Positions 1 to 6,928 are shown, numbered from the stretch's first letter. The stretch is 12,964 bases of DNA from Deltaproteobacteria bacterium (GCA_020444165.1 JAHLLK010000112.1:1-12964), one strand, 5' to 3'. Numbers and translations: made by a program. The notes: generated by a model not told the origin, from the sequence alone.

Positions 1-33
1 AAGCTACGGCTTGTTTGGGGACCCCGGGGAGGG

Positions 34-143
34 CGCGCCAAATGGCGCGGCCTTGAAAAGGCAAGCAATTTGTCCATCTTGGCAAAACGACGCTTTTGCC
101 AAGATGGGTTGAAAAAGGCCATGGATGGTCTTTTCCAACACCC
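34..143. repeat. Leader of three consecutive inverted repeats upstream of the radical SAM gene
   Basis: Three hairpins follow one another. The first has 7-bp arms at 34-40 and 43-49 (CGCGCCA/TGGCGCG). The second is a perfect 14-bp stem, 74-87 with 94-107 (CCATCTTGGCAAAA / TTTTGCCAAGATGG), with a 6-nt loop. The third is an imperfect stem, 108-120 with 127-139, about 13 pairs with one mismatch and one wobble. The second and third abut at 107/108, so the flanking GGG can pair either way, which could give alternative folds. No T-tract follows, so these are not typical terminators. They could act as an mRNA leader structure or be copies of a palindromic intergenic repeat. The TTGGCAAAA/TTTTGCCAA arms recur at 2320-2349 and 2400-2460. 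Confidence 0.7.
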
Positions 144-197
144 TGCTAGACTTCATCAAGGTGGCCAAAGTATAGGGGTGAAATCGGAGGTCCTTGG

Positions 198-2213
198 ATG
201 TCAGACATACGAGTGGCGCTTGCAGACTTTTCCTATTTCAATCAGTTCACCCAAAACACGTCTTTCACTCCCCTCAATATCGGATATTTAGCGGCATACC
301 TTCAGAAAATATTCGGGCCAACTGTTGATATTAGATTGTATAGGCTCCCCAATAAGTTTCAATCTGATATGTTGGATTTCAAGCCAAATATAGTAGGCTT
401 TTCCTTATACGCCTGGAACGCTGATCTTGTCCGGGTTGCGGTTGACTATACCCGAAAAAACCTGGGTAATGAATGTGTGATCGTGTTGGGAGGTCCTTCC
501 ATAGACCTTGACCCTTCCGAACAGTTAAAAATATTTAATAAATATCCCAGCGTCGACGCTTTAGCCTGTGGAGAGGGTGAACTTGCTCTCGCGGATATAG
601 TACGCAATGTACTGGCGACTGGTCGTGCCGTAGGGACATCCCCCATGGATGGAATCATCTATCATAAAAAAGGTGAGATCGTTGCTGGAAATCCGCGCAA
701 TTACCTGAGCGACCTGACAGACTTGCCTTCACCATATCTAACTGGCTTGCTGGACAGTTTTCTTGATGGGCCGTATAGGCCGACGCTACAAACTTCTAGA
801 GGATGCCCTTATACTTGCAAATATTGCTCCTCGGGTAAATACAGTTTGAAGTTGCGCAGCTTTCCCTTGGAGCAAATAATTCAAGAAATTGATTTGATCT
901 GTGACCGATATGCAGACCGTCCCTTGGCCAGTATGTTCATAGTGGACGAAAATTTCGGCCGCTTTGAGCAAGACGCATATATATCAGAATATATTGCAAA
1001 GAAAAACGCGGAAAGCGGTTACCCTCGAAGTCTTTACTATTATACTGATAAACGTTTCTCGGAAACGACCAAAAAGGTATTGTTGGCCACAGGAAAATTG
1101 AACTCCATCGGGCTTACCCTGGCCCTTCAGTCTGAAAATGAAGACACCCTTACCGCTGTAGGAAGAAGAAATGTTTCGGAATCTGTGATACAAACGGCGG
1201 TAGATTGGGCTTCGGAAAATAATATTCAAATTACCACCGAGTTGATATTTGGCCTGCCATTGGAAACAAAATCGTCCTTTGCGCAGCAGCTCCAGAAAGC
1301 GGTCGACCGAGGATTTGATTTTGTCTTGTGTCACAATCTATTTCTATTGCCCGGCATGGAGCTGAATAGAGAGGAAATGCGCCAAAAGTACGGAATGCAG
1401 ACCAAACATCGTATCGTTGGCCCAAACTACGGTGAATATTTTGGCAAATTCGTCGTGGAGAGCGAAGAGGTCGTAGTTGAAAATAGCACATTTAATTTTG
1501 ATGACTACATGATAATTCGTTGGTTGAATTTCTTTTTTTATACAGTATATAGCCTGGGATTTTTTAAATCATATTTTAACGGATTAAAAGATATGGGGCT
1601 CTCACTGGTGAGTGTCTTTGAGAGATTGCACACCCTAACCACTGCCACAGCGGACAGCGCGTGCAAGGCATTTTTTACTGGAATGGAGGAAGATTTTCGG
1701 CAGGAGCTTCATTCTTCCCGGGAAGAACTTGAGTTGCATATGCGGAAGGTTTTCACTGACAATCGCTTCAACGTGGCCGCACCCAGTCGCCTGGCGATAT
1801 ATTGGGGGGCCAAGTTGATATATATGAGTGATTGGGCTGGAGAAGCCATCGAAAAACTTGTTAGTGAAATGGCTCACCAAAGCTGCGAATCTTACAACCC
1901 AACCATTGCGCAAGAGTTGCTGGAACTTTCCAGACGGGAAAGAATTAATATTCGAAACCCAAGATTGCCTGACCCACTGGAGGTTTCTTACGATTATATC
2001 TCATGGGCAGCTGGCAAATTCAAGCAGAGTTTAGATCAGTTCAAACTGGGACATAAGGCAACCATAGAGTTTTCTACCGACTATCAAACCTCAAAAATGG
2101 TAGATGCGTTTCGAGAAGCCAACTCTCAGCTAACCGACTGGGATTTTTATTATAATGTAATCGACTCCATTACCCCTCGAAATCGGCAATTGTACAAACT
2201 TAAGGTGGTATGA
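198..2213 (+). CDS. B12-binding-domain radical SAM protein, function unknown
   Basis: A 671-residue protein. The N-terminal part (about 1-145) resembles the cobalamin-binding Rossmann fold found in class B radical SAM proteins, with the block VLGGPS near 96-101 and GEGE near 125-128. The usual DxHxxG cobalamin-ligand motif is not visible. The radical SAM core begins at residue 203 with C-x3-C-x2-C (C203, C207, C210, in SRGCPYTCKYC), which binds a 4Fe-4S cluster and S-adenosylmethionine. LALQSEN (308-314) stands where many relatives have GxES, and ELIFGLP (348-354) matches the later beta-strand motif. The last 250 or so residues match nothing I recognise. GGAGG at 186-190, 7 nt before the ATG, supports the start. 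Codons are much richer in A/T (ATA, AAA, TTA) than in the genes to the right, and the gene stands alone between hairpin-rich spacers, which suggests horizontal acquisition. Substrate and reaction cannot be inferred. Confidence 0.9.
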   Translation: MSDIRVALADFSYFNQFTQNTSFTPLNIGYLAAYLQKIFGPTVDIRLYRLPNKFQSDMLDFKPNIVGFSLYAWNADLVRVAVDYTRKNLGNECVIVLGGPSIDLDPSEQLKIFNKYPSVDALACGEGELALADIVRNVLATGRAVGTSPMDGIIYHKKGEIVAGNPRNYLSDLTDLPSPYLTGLLDSFLDGPYRPTLQTSRGCPYTCKYCSSGKYSLKLRSFPLEQIIQEIDLICDRYADRPLASMFIVDENFGRFEQDAYISEYIAKKNAESGYPRSLYYYTDKRFSETTKKVLLATGKLNSIGLTLALQSENEDTLTAVGRRNVSESVIQTAVDWASENNIQITTELIFGLPLETKSSFAQQLQKAVDRGFDFVLCHNLFLLPGMELNREEMRQKYGMQTKHRIVGPNYGEYFGKFVVESEEVVVENSTFNFDDYMIIRWLNFFFYTVYSLGFFKSYFNGLKDMGLSLVSVFERLHTLTTATADSACKAFFTGMEEDFRQELHSSREELELHMRKVFTDNRFNVAAPSRLAIYWGAKLIYMSDWAGEAIEKLVSEMAHQSCESYNPTIAQELLELSRRERINIRNPRLPDPLEVSYDYISWAAGKFKQSLDQFKLGHKATIEFSTDYQTSKMVDAFREANSQLTDWDFYYNVIDSITPRNRQLYKLKVV

Positions 2214-2319
2214 AATTGGGGTGATAGGTTCCTGTATTTCCCTGCCAGCGAGCTTGAAGAATCGCTAGGTTCCCGTGACGAGAGCGGGGCACGGCGCGTT
2301 CTGCACCATGCATCTTGAA

Positions 2320-2349
2320 GTTTTGGCAAAAGCGTGGTTTTGCCAAAAC
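2320..2349. repeat. Perfect 12-bp inverted repeat, TTGGCAAAA type
   Basis: Arms GTTTTGGCAAAA (2320-2331) and TTTTGCCAAAAC (2338-2349) are exact reverse complements around a 6-base loop. The core TTGGCAAAA/TTTTGCCAA is the same as in the hairpin at 74-107, on the other side of the radical SAM gene, and in the arms at 2400-2408/2452-2460. Confidence 0.85.
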
Positions 2350-2363
2350 CCACAAATCGAGAG

Positions 2364-2394
2364 CATTGCACGGGGCGTCCTGCCCCGTGCAATG
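2364..2394. repeat. Perfect 13-bp inverted repeat
   Basis: Arms CATTGCACGGGGC (2364-2376) and GCCCCGTGCAATG (2382-2394) pair perfectly around a GTCCT loop. This is the second hairpin in the array, 14 bases after the first. It is G+C-rich but has no following T-run, so it is not an obvious intrinsic terminator. Confidence 0.85.
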
Positions 2395-2399
2395 TCGGG

Positions 2400-2460
2400 T
2401 TGGCAAAAACGTGACTCCACCCCAGCAAGCAGAGCTTGCCGGGGGCCCGGGTTTTGCCAA
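2400..2460. repeat. Nested inverted repeat: TTGGCAAAA arms enclosing a GCAAGC hairpin
   Basis: Outer arms TTGGCAAAA (2400-2408) and TTTTGCCAA (2452-2460) enclose an inner stem GCAAGC (2425-2430) / GCTTGC (2434-2439) with an AGA loop. The inner stem can be extended by CCC/GGG across an A-C mismatch. The palindrome-within-palindrome layout, and arms identical to those at 79-87/94-102 and 2323-2331/2338-2346, suggest a repeated element rather than independent terminators. Confidence 0.75.
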
Positions 2461-2466
2461 GCCTCA

Positions 2467-2498
2467 CAAATTGCAAGCTTTTTGAAGCTTGCAATTTG
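2467..2498. repeat. Perfect 14-bp inverted repeat
   Basis: Arms CAAATTGCAAGCTT (2467-2480) and AAGCTTGCAATTTG (2485-2498) pair perfectly around a TTTG loop. It is followed with no gap by the next hairpin at 2499. The word GCAATTTG also occurs at 65-72 in the left spacer. Confidence 0.85.
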
Positions 2499-2518
2499 GC
2501 GGGCCATCCTTGGCCCGC
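2499..2518. repeat. Perfect 8-bp inverted repeat closing the array
   Basis: Arms GCGGGCCA (2499-2506) and TGGCCCGC (2511-2518) flank a TCCT loop, the same loop core as in the hairpin at 2364-2394 (GTCCT). It directly abuts the preceding hairpin. Confidence 0.8.
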
Positions 2519-2619
2519 ATCGGTCATTGCCTGCCGCAATCATGTTTCACAGCCAAATTTGACATAATATCAACACGTTTTATGTGTTTCACCATGCAAT
2601 GGCCTCTTATTGAGATTAC

Positions 2620-3345
2620 TCACCGCGCGGCCTCTCGGCGCCAAACCACCCCCAACGCCTCCCCCAGCCTCTGCGCCAGCTTGGCCTTGACCTCTGCCGC
2701 CGCCATTTCCCGGCCCAGGAGCAACGCCAGGCTGGTGATGGCCTCCCGGTCCAAACCGCAGGGGCGGATGGCGTCGAAGTACCACAGGTCCGGGCCGTAG
2801 TTCAGGGCCAGGCCGTGCAGGCTCACTCCACGCTTCACCGCCAGGCCCAGGGAGGCGAGCTTCCGCTCCCCCACCCACACCCCGGGGTGACCCTCCCGGC
2901 GGCCGGCCGGGAGGCCGTAATCCCCGGCCACGGCGATCACCGCCGCCTCCAGGCGCTCCACCAGGGTGCGCACCCCCAGGCCCAGGCTGGGCAAATGCAG
3001 GACCGGATAGGCCACCAACTGCCCCGGGCCGTGGGCCGTGGCCAGGCCGCCCCGCTCGATGCGGTGCACGGCCAGGCCCCGGGCGGCCAATTCCCCTGGC
3101 GTCGCGGCCAACTCCTCCTCCCCGGCCCGGCGGCCCAGGGTGAGGGTAGGGGGGTGTTCGGTGAGGATCAGGAGCGGTGGGTGCTCGCCCGTGCGCACCC
3201 GGGGAGCCACCCCCCGCATGAGGGCCAGGGCCGCGTCGTAGGGCATCTGGGGCGGGTCCAGGAGCAAAACCCGGGGGGGGCGGGAAGGCGCCGCGGAGTC
3301 TGGTGCGGGGCTGGAGCAAGCGCCCGTCCCGGGGTCAGATCTCAC
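2620..3345 (-). CDS. lipB: Octanoyl-[acyl-carrier-protein]:protein N-octanoyltransferase LipB
   Basis: LipB moves the octanoyl group from acyl carrier protein to lysines of lipoyl-dependent proteins (pyruvate and 2-oxoglutarate dehydrogenases, glycine cleavage H protein), the first step of lipoate synthesis. The 241 residues show the family blocks: RGG-x2-T-x-HGPGQLV-x-YP at 98-114, the catalytic lysine block GERKLASLG (K162), RGVSLHGLALN at 172-182, and the acyl-accepting cysteine in IRPCG (C196). The start is GTG at 3345 with a G-rich stretch about 10 bases upstream. The first 25 or so residues are low-complexity (Ser/Pro/Ala), so an internal start just before RVLLLD is possible. It sits downstream of the operon terminator at 3403-3439, so it is probably its own transcription unit. 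No lipA is visible in the window. Confidence 0.95.
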   Translation of the reverse strand: MRSDPGTGACSSPAPDSAAPSRPPRVLLLDPPQMPYDAALALMRGVAPRVRTGEHPPLLILTEHPPTLTLGRRAGEEELAATPGELAARGLAVHRIERGGLATAHGPGQLVAYPVLHLPSLGLGVRTLVERLEAAVIAVAGDYGLPAGRREGHPGVWVGERKLASLGLAVKRGVSLHGLALNYGPDLWYFDAIRPCGLDREAITSLALLLGREMAAAEVKAKLAQRLGEALGVVWRREAAR

Positions 3346-3402
3346 GGACGCGCCCCCCCACGGTCGGCCCCGGTTTCGCGGGCCTCCACGCCGGGACGCG
3401 CA

Positions 3403-3439
3403 AAACCGCCGGACGCGGTGGGGCCGCGGCCGGCGGTTT
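3403..3439 (-). terminator. Strong intrinsic-terminator-like hairpin at the end of the liv operon
   Basis: Read on the minus strand, a 10-bp perfect stem (AAACCGCCGG with CCGGCGGTTT) is continued by an inner 5-bp CGCGG/CCGCG stem after one mismatch. The descending arm runs directly into TTTT (positions 3405-3402) before GCGCG. It lies 37 bases after the stop of the phenylacetate-CoA-ligase-like gene and 57 bases before the lipB start, which is where the operon should end. Very strong G+C pairing plus a short U-run is the usual form in high-G+C genomes. Confidence 0.75.
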
Positions 3440-3475
3440 CCAACTCGGGGGCGGGGAGCCGCCCAGCGCGAAGGT

Positions 3476-4762
3476 CTAATCCCATACCCGACGATCGTCT
3501 ATTACTTTACACCCTTCGGGCAAGGTGCCCCGGGCCACGAAACTCACTTCGCCGGAAACCCGGAGTATCTCCTTCAGAGCCGCCTGCATGCGGGCCAGCA
3601 GCTCGGCGTCGCCGGCCGCGGAGGCGTCGGCCAGCTCGCAGACCAGGGTCATCACGTCCTTGTGCCCCTCGCGGTCCACCACCAGTTGGTAGGCGGCCAC
3701 CTGGGGGAATTTCTGGGCCACTTGGCCCACCCCGCCGGGATGGATGAACATGCCCTTGACCTTGGTCACCTGGTCCACCCGGCCCATGATGCGGGTCAGG
3801 CGGGGGGAGGTGCGGCCGCAGGCGCAGGTCCCGGTGACGTAGGCCGAGAGGTCGCCGGTGCCGAAGCGGATCAGGGGATAGGCCTTGTCGAACACCGTGG
3901 CCACCACCTCGCCGGGCTCGCCCTCGCCCATGGGTTGGCCGGTTTCGGGGTCCACCACCTCCACCACGCAGTCCTGGGCAAAGTGCATGCCGTCGTGGTG
4001 GAAGCACTCATAGGACAGGCAGCCCACGTCGGCGGTGCCATAGCTCTGGCGGATCATCATGCCCAGCCGGGATTCCAGGTCGGCCCGGAGGCTCTCGGGC
4101 AACATCTCGGCGGCCACGAAGCCCACCTGGAGGTTCAGGTCCTTTTGCAGATCCAGGCCCATGCCTTCAGCCTTCTCGGCCAGGGCGGCCAGGAAGCTGG
4201 GGGTGCCCAGATAAGCCTCCACCCGCAGCTCTTTCAGAATCTGCACCTGCAACTCGGTGTTGCCCACCCCGGCCGGCACCGAGCGGCAGCCCATTTGGTG
4301 CAGGCAGGAATCCAGCCAGAAGGCAAAGGGCACCATATTGAAATTGAAGGTCACCTGGCCGATGTCACCGGGACGGAAGCCCGCGGCGTAAAAGGCCTGG
4401 GTCCAGCGGTCGTCCGCAAAGCGCTTCTCGCCGGGCTCATAGATGGGCCCGGGCGAGACGTAGATGCGCCGGAACTCCTCGGGCGATTCGCCGATCAGCC
4501 CGCCAAAGGGGAGGTTTTCCCGTTGCAGGCGCACCAGGTCGGCCTTTTCGGTCAGCGGCAGGCGGGACAAGCCGGCCACGGTGGCGACGTCGCCGGGCTG
4601 GGCCCCCACGGAGTCCATCTTGGCCCGGAAGGCGGGCGCGTTGGCATAGGCGTGGGCCACGATTTCGGCCACCCGGGCGTCCAGGTGCCGCCGGCGCTCG
4701 TCCGGCTCGGCGGTCTCCAGCTCGGGCCGCCAGTAGCCGCTGGTGCGGTCTTTGGTCGTCAT
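3476..4762 (-). CDS. Phenylacetate-CoA-ligase-like (PaaK family) adenylate-forming protein with altered P-loop
   Basis: A 428-residue member of the adenylate-forming superfamily, about the length of PaaK (about 430-440). Recognisable blocks are TPSFLAALAEKA (187-198), QSYGTADVG (239-247), the CxCGR segment (C313, C315) typical of PaaK, YPLIRFGTGDLS (295-306), GRVDQVTKVKG (327-337) and a C-terminal lysine (K419) at the A10 position. The phosphate-binding loop, normally SSGTTGKPT-like, is replaced by YVSPGPIYEPGEK (101-113), which lacks the Gly-Thr/Ser-Thr core. The family reaction is acid + ATP + CoA to acyl-CoA. Whether this protein still catalyses it is uncertain. The ATG has a GAGGGAGAG Shine-Dalgarno and begins 9 bases after the livF stop, so it is tightly coupled to the transporter. 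It is the last gene of the operon. A CoA-transfer or ligand-handling role for imported carboxylates is inferred. Confidence 0.85.
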   Translation of the reverse strand: MTTKDRTSGYWRPELETAEPDERRRHLDARVAEIVAHAYANAPAFRAKMDSVGAQPGDVATVAGLSRLPLTEKADLVRLQRENLPFGGLIGESPEEFRRIYVSPGPIYEPGEKRFADDRWTQAFYAAGFRPGDIGQVTFNFNMVPFAFWLDSCLHQMGCRSVPAGVGNTELQVQILKELRVEAYLGTPSFLAALAEKAEGMGLDLQKDLNLQVGFVAAEMLPESLRADLESRLGMMIRQSYGTADVGCLSYECFHHDGMHFAQDCVVEVVDPETGQPMGEGEPGEVVATVFDKAYPLIRFGTGDLSAYVTGTCACGRTSPRLTRIMGRVDQVTKVKGMFIHPGGVGQVAQKFPQVAAYQLVVDREGHKDVMTLVCELADASAAGDAELLARMQAALKEILRVSGEVSFVARGTLPEGCKVIDDRRVWD

Positions 4763-4771
4763 TTCTCTCCC

Positions 4772-5575
4772 TCAGGTCAGCCAACGCTTGCGGCGTTTGT
4801 AGTGCTTGACGTCACGGTAGGAGCGTTTGGTGCCGCCGTCGGTCATGCCCAGGTAGAACCGCTTCACGTCCTCGTTGCTTTTCAGCTTTTCCGTGGTGTC
4901 GTCCAGGACGATCTTGCCGTTTTCCATGATGAAGCCGTGGTCAGCGATGTTCAACGCCATGCGGGCGTTCTGCTCCACCAACAGGATGGTGGTGCCCAAG
5001 TCCTTGTTAAGCTTGACGATGATCTCGAAAATCTCCCCCACCAACAAGGGCGAAAGCCCCAGGCTGGGCTCGTCAAGCATCATGAGCTTGGGCTTGGCCA
5101 TCATGCCGCGGCCGATGACCAGCATCTGCTGCTCCCCGCCGGAGAGATAGCCGGCCAGGCCGGGTTCCCGCTCCTTCAGCCGGGGGAAGTAGCTGTAGAC
5201 CTGGTCGATGCGGCGGTCCAACTCGCCGCGATTGCATTTCTGGGTGTGGGCCGCGGCCACCAGGTTTTCCCGCACGGTCAGGTCCTCGAACACCCGGCGT
5301 CCCTCCATGACCTGGAAGACGCCCTTTTTCACGATGCTCTCCGGCTCCATGCCGTTGATCTTGACGCCATCGAACTCGATGGTGCCGTCGGTGACCTCGC
5401 CCTCCTCGGTCTTCAAGAGTCCGCTTATCGCTTTGAGGGTGGTGGTCTTGCCGGCGCCGTTGGCCCCCAAAAGGGCCACGATCTGGCCCTGTTCCACCGA
5501 GAGCGAGAGGCCCTTCAGCACCAGGATGACGTCGTTGTAGATGACTTCTATGTTATTCACCGACAAAAGCGGCAT
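4772..5575 (-). CDS. livF: Branched-chain amino acid/carboxylate-type ABC transporter ATP-binding protein LivF
   Basis: A cytoplasmic ATPase subunit of a Liv-type (HAAT family) importer. Walker A is GANGAGKT (37-44), the ABC signature is LSGGEQQ (144-150), Walker B is LMMLDEP (164-170), and LVEQN (199-203) is the LivF form of the H-loop segment, in which Gln replaces the usual His. At 267 residues it is about 30 longer than typical LivF (about 235-240). The surplus is a short insertion near 55-63 and a strongly basic tail (about 247-265, ending KHYKRRKRW). The gene lies between the binding protein and the PaaK-like ligase. It should pair with LivG (11477-12322) on the LivH-LivM membrane dimer, although the two ATPase genes stand at opposite ends of the transporter block. 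Confidence 0.95.
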   Translation of the reverse strand: MPLLSVNNIEVIYNDVILVLKGLSLSVEQGQIVALLGANGAGKTTTLKAISGLLKTEEGEVTDGTIEFDGVKINGMEPESIVKKGVFQVMEGRRVFEDLTVRENLVAAAHTQKCNRGELDRRIDQVYSYFPRLKEREPGLAGYLSGGEQQMLVIGRGMMAKPKLMMLDEPSLGLSPLLVGEIFEIIVKLNKDLGTTILLVEQNARMALNIADHGFIMENGKIVLDDTTEKLKSNEDVKRFYLGMTDGGTKRSYRDVKHYKRRKRWLT

Positions 5576-5598
5576 GTGGCGGGTCCTTTTGGGGGAAA

Positions 5599-5631
5599 GC
5601 AGGGGAGCGGGGGCGCCCCCCGCTCCCCTGC
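5599..5631 (-). promoter_or_regulatory. Strong intercistronic hairpin between binding protein and livF
   Basis: A perfect 15-bp G+C-rich stem (5599-5613 with 5617-5631) with a 3-base loop begins 10 bases after the binding-protein stop. On the minus strand it is followed by TTTCCCCC, so there is no proper U-tract. Such hairpins after binding-protein genes often protect the upstream mRNA and let the binding protein be made in excess of the membrane and ATPase subunits. That role is inferred here; partial termination is the alternative. Confidence 0.7.
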
Positions 5632-5640
5632 CAGTGGTTC

Positions 5641-6804
5641 TTACCAGCCGATGTACTTGTCTTGACGGGGGAAGGAGACCTCTTCCAGCACCGTCAGCTT
5701 GCCGCCCTTCACCGTGCCGATCATGCAGGTGGTGTTGGGGCGGTGGTCCTTGTCGGTATAGGTGATGGGGGCGGTCAGCCCGCCGGTGGGGAAGTCCTTC
5801 AGGGTTTCCAGGGCGGCCTTGAGGCCGGGGCCGTTCAGCTTGCCGGCCTTCTTGGCCCGCTTCATGCCCTCTTCCATGACCATCATGGAGACCCAGGACT
5901 TGATGTAATGCAGGGTGTAGCTCTTGCCGTCGGCCGCGGCCACGGCGTCCTTCATACCGGGCACGTCATAGCCAAAGGGCACCACGGGCAGCATACCGAA
6001 AGCCCGGCCCTCGGCGGCCTCGCCGGCCAGCTTGGGCAGGTTCTCGTCGATGCCCCAGCAGTTGATCATGAACTTGGTCTTGATCCCCTGCTTGGCGGCG
6101 TCCTTCAGGATGACCGCGGTGCTGGGGGTGGTGCCGCCGATCCAGGCGAACTCGGGCTCGAACTTCTTCATGTTGAGCAGCTGGCTGGTGGCGTCGATGG
6201 CCCGCAGATCCACGATCTCATCCGGGCCGATCTCCAGGCCCAGCTCCTTGGCGTAGTCCTTGCCGGCCGGGATGGGGTTCTTGCCGTAGGGGTGGTCGGG
6301 ATAAATGAACACGAACTTCTTGGCGCCTTGATCCTTGGCGAACTTCACTGCCAGGCGGATCATGGTGGAGTACGAGGTGCCGATGAAGAAGTTGTAGGGG
6401 GTCTTCTTGGGGTCGGTCAGGTTGCCGTCATAACTGGCGCTGAAGAAAACGATCTTGTCGCGGTTGATCAGGGGCCGGAGGGCGTTGGTGTCGCCGGTGC
6501 CCCAGCCCTGGATCACAAACACCCGGTCCACGTCCTTGTACTGCTTGTACAGGTTCACGGCTTCGGGGATCTTGTAGGCATAGTCATTGGAAATCAATTT
6601 GATGTCATCGCCGTCGATGCCGCCCTTGGCGTTCAGGAATTTCGCATAGGCCACGGCCCCCGAGGCGTAGTCCTTGCCCACGGCCGAGGTGGCCCCGGTG
6701 ATGTCGAAAATGCCGCCGACCTTGATCTCGCCGGCCTGGGCCAGGCCGCCCAGGGCCAAAGCCACCGTCAGGGCCATCACCGCCATAAACACGAACTTTT
6801 TCAT
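5641..6804 (-). CDS. Periplasmic substrate-binding protein of the Liv-type ABC importer
   Basis: A 387-residue type I periplasmic binding protein (Peripla_BP_6/LivK-like) that would capture the ligand and deliver it to LivHM. The first 24 residues are a Sec signal peptide: KK, a hydrophobic core, and an AQA cleavage site before G25. There is no lipobox Cys, so the mature protein should be free in the periplasm, which implies a Gram-negative envelope. The mature start EIKVGGIFDITGATSAVG is the family's usual opening, and GGLTAPITYTDKDHRPN (341-357) matches the family's C-terminal block. The ATG is preceded by GGGAGGG. The ligand cannot be read from the sequence. The two flanking CoA ligases favour a carboxylic acid over a branched-chain amino acid. 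Confidence 0.93.
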   Translation of the reverse strand: MKKFVFMAVMALTVALALGGLAQAGEIKVGGIFDITGATSAVGKDYASGAVAYAKFLNAKGGIDGDDIKLISNDYAYKIPEAVNLYKQYKDVDRVFVIQGWGTGDTNALRPLINRDKIVFFSASYDGNLTDPKKTPYNFFIGTSYSTMIRLAVKFAKDQGAKKFVFIYPDHPYGKNPIPAGKDYAKELGLEIGPDEIVDLRAIDATSQLLNMKKFEPEFAWIGGTTPSTAVILKDAAKQGIKTKFMINCWGIDENLPKLAGEAAEGRAFGMLPVVPFGYDVPGMKDAVAAADGKSYTLHYIKSWVSMMVMEEGMKRAKKAGKLNGPGLKAALETLKDFPTGGLTAPITYTDKDHRPNTTCMIGTVKGGKLTVLEEVSFPRQDKYIGW

Positions 6805-6904
6805 AATCCCTCCCTTCCTGAAGTTACGGAAACTTGAGCCGGGCGGCCCCGCCGGACCGCGGAGCCTCTCTTCCCATGCAAAACCGTTCTCCCTCCCTCA
6901 AGGT

Positions 6905-6928
6905 GCCTTTCATCAATAACTGAAAGGC
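6905..6928 (-). promoter_or_regulatory. Perfect 8-bp inverted repeat spanning the livM stop codon
   Basis: Arms GCCTTTCA (6905-6912) and TGAAAGGC (6921-6928) enclose the livM TGA in an 8-base loop. It sits about 100 bases before the binding-protein start. It may stabilise the livM mRNA end or uncouple translation. There is no T-tract. Confidence 0.5.

Larger units (their letters stand above)
2214..2619. other. Convergent intergenic region filled with palindromes; no gene
   Basis: This 406-base spacer lies between the stop of the radical SAM gene and the stop of lipB, which face each other. I see no credible gene. Positions 2320-2518 hold a chain of inverted repeats described separately. Near the left end, an 8-base word (TAGGTTCC) occurs directly repeated at 2224-2231 and 2265-2272. 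A short arm pair AGCGA/TCGCT lies at 2247-2251 and 2262-2266. Positions 2540-2620 are A+T-rich and contain GTTTCAC twice plus a TTGACA at 2559-2564, but no convincing -10 box and no gene for it to drive. The hairpins may stop transcription from both sides, although none has a good T-tract. Confidence 0.7.

Noticed and set aside
70..291. A 73-codon plus-strand frame overlapping the start of the radical SAM gene
   Set aside because: It runs through the hairpin leader, has no ribosome-binding site, and overlaps the better-supported 198-2213 gene in another frame.
2559..2587. A TTGACA with TATGTG 16 bases on, a plus-strand promoter
   Set aside because: The -10 match is poor and the only gene downstream on that strand would be antisense to lipB.
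2815..3747. A 310-codon plus-strand frame opposite lipB and the ligase end
   Set aside because: It crosses the operon terminator, is Arg/Pro/Gly-rich, and lies opposite two clear genes.
3662..5665. A 667-codon open frame on the plus strand opposite the PaaK-like ligase and livF
   Set aside because: It is the antisense shadow of two well-supported genes in G+C-rich DNA. Its product is a His/Gly/Val/Leu/Gln-rich string with no domain.
5662..6837. A 391-codon plus-strand frame opposite the binding protein
   Set aside because: It is an antisense shadow with the same low-complexity composition. The minus strand has a signal peptide, a ribosome-binding site and family motifs.
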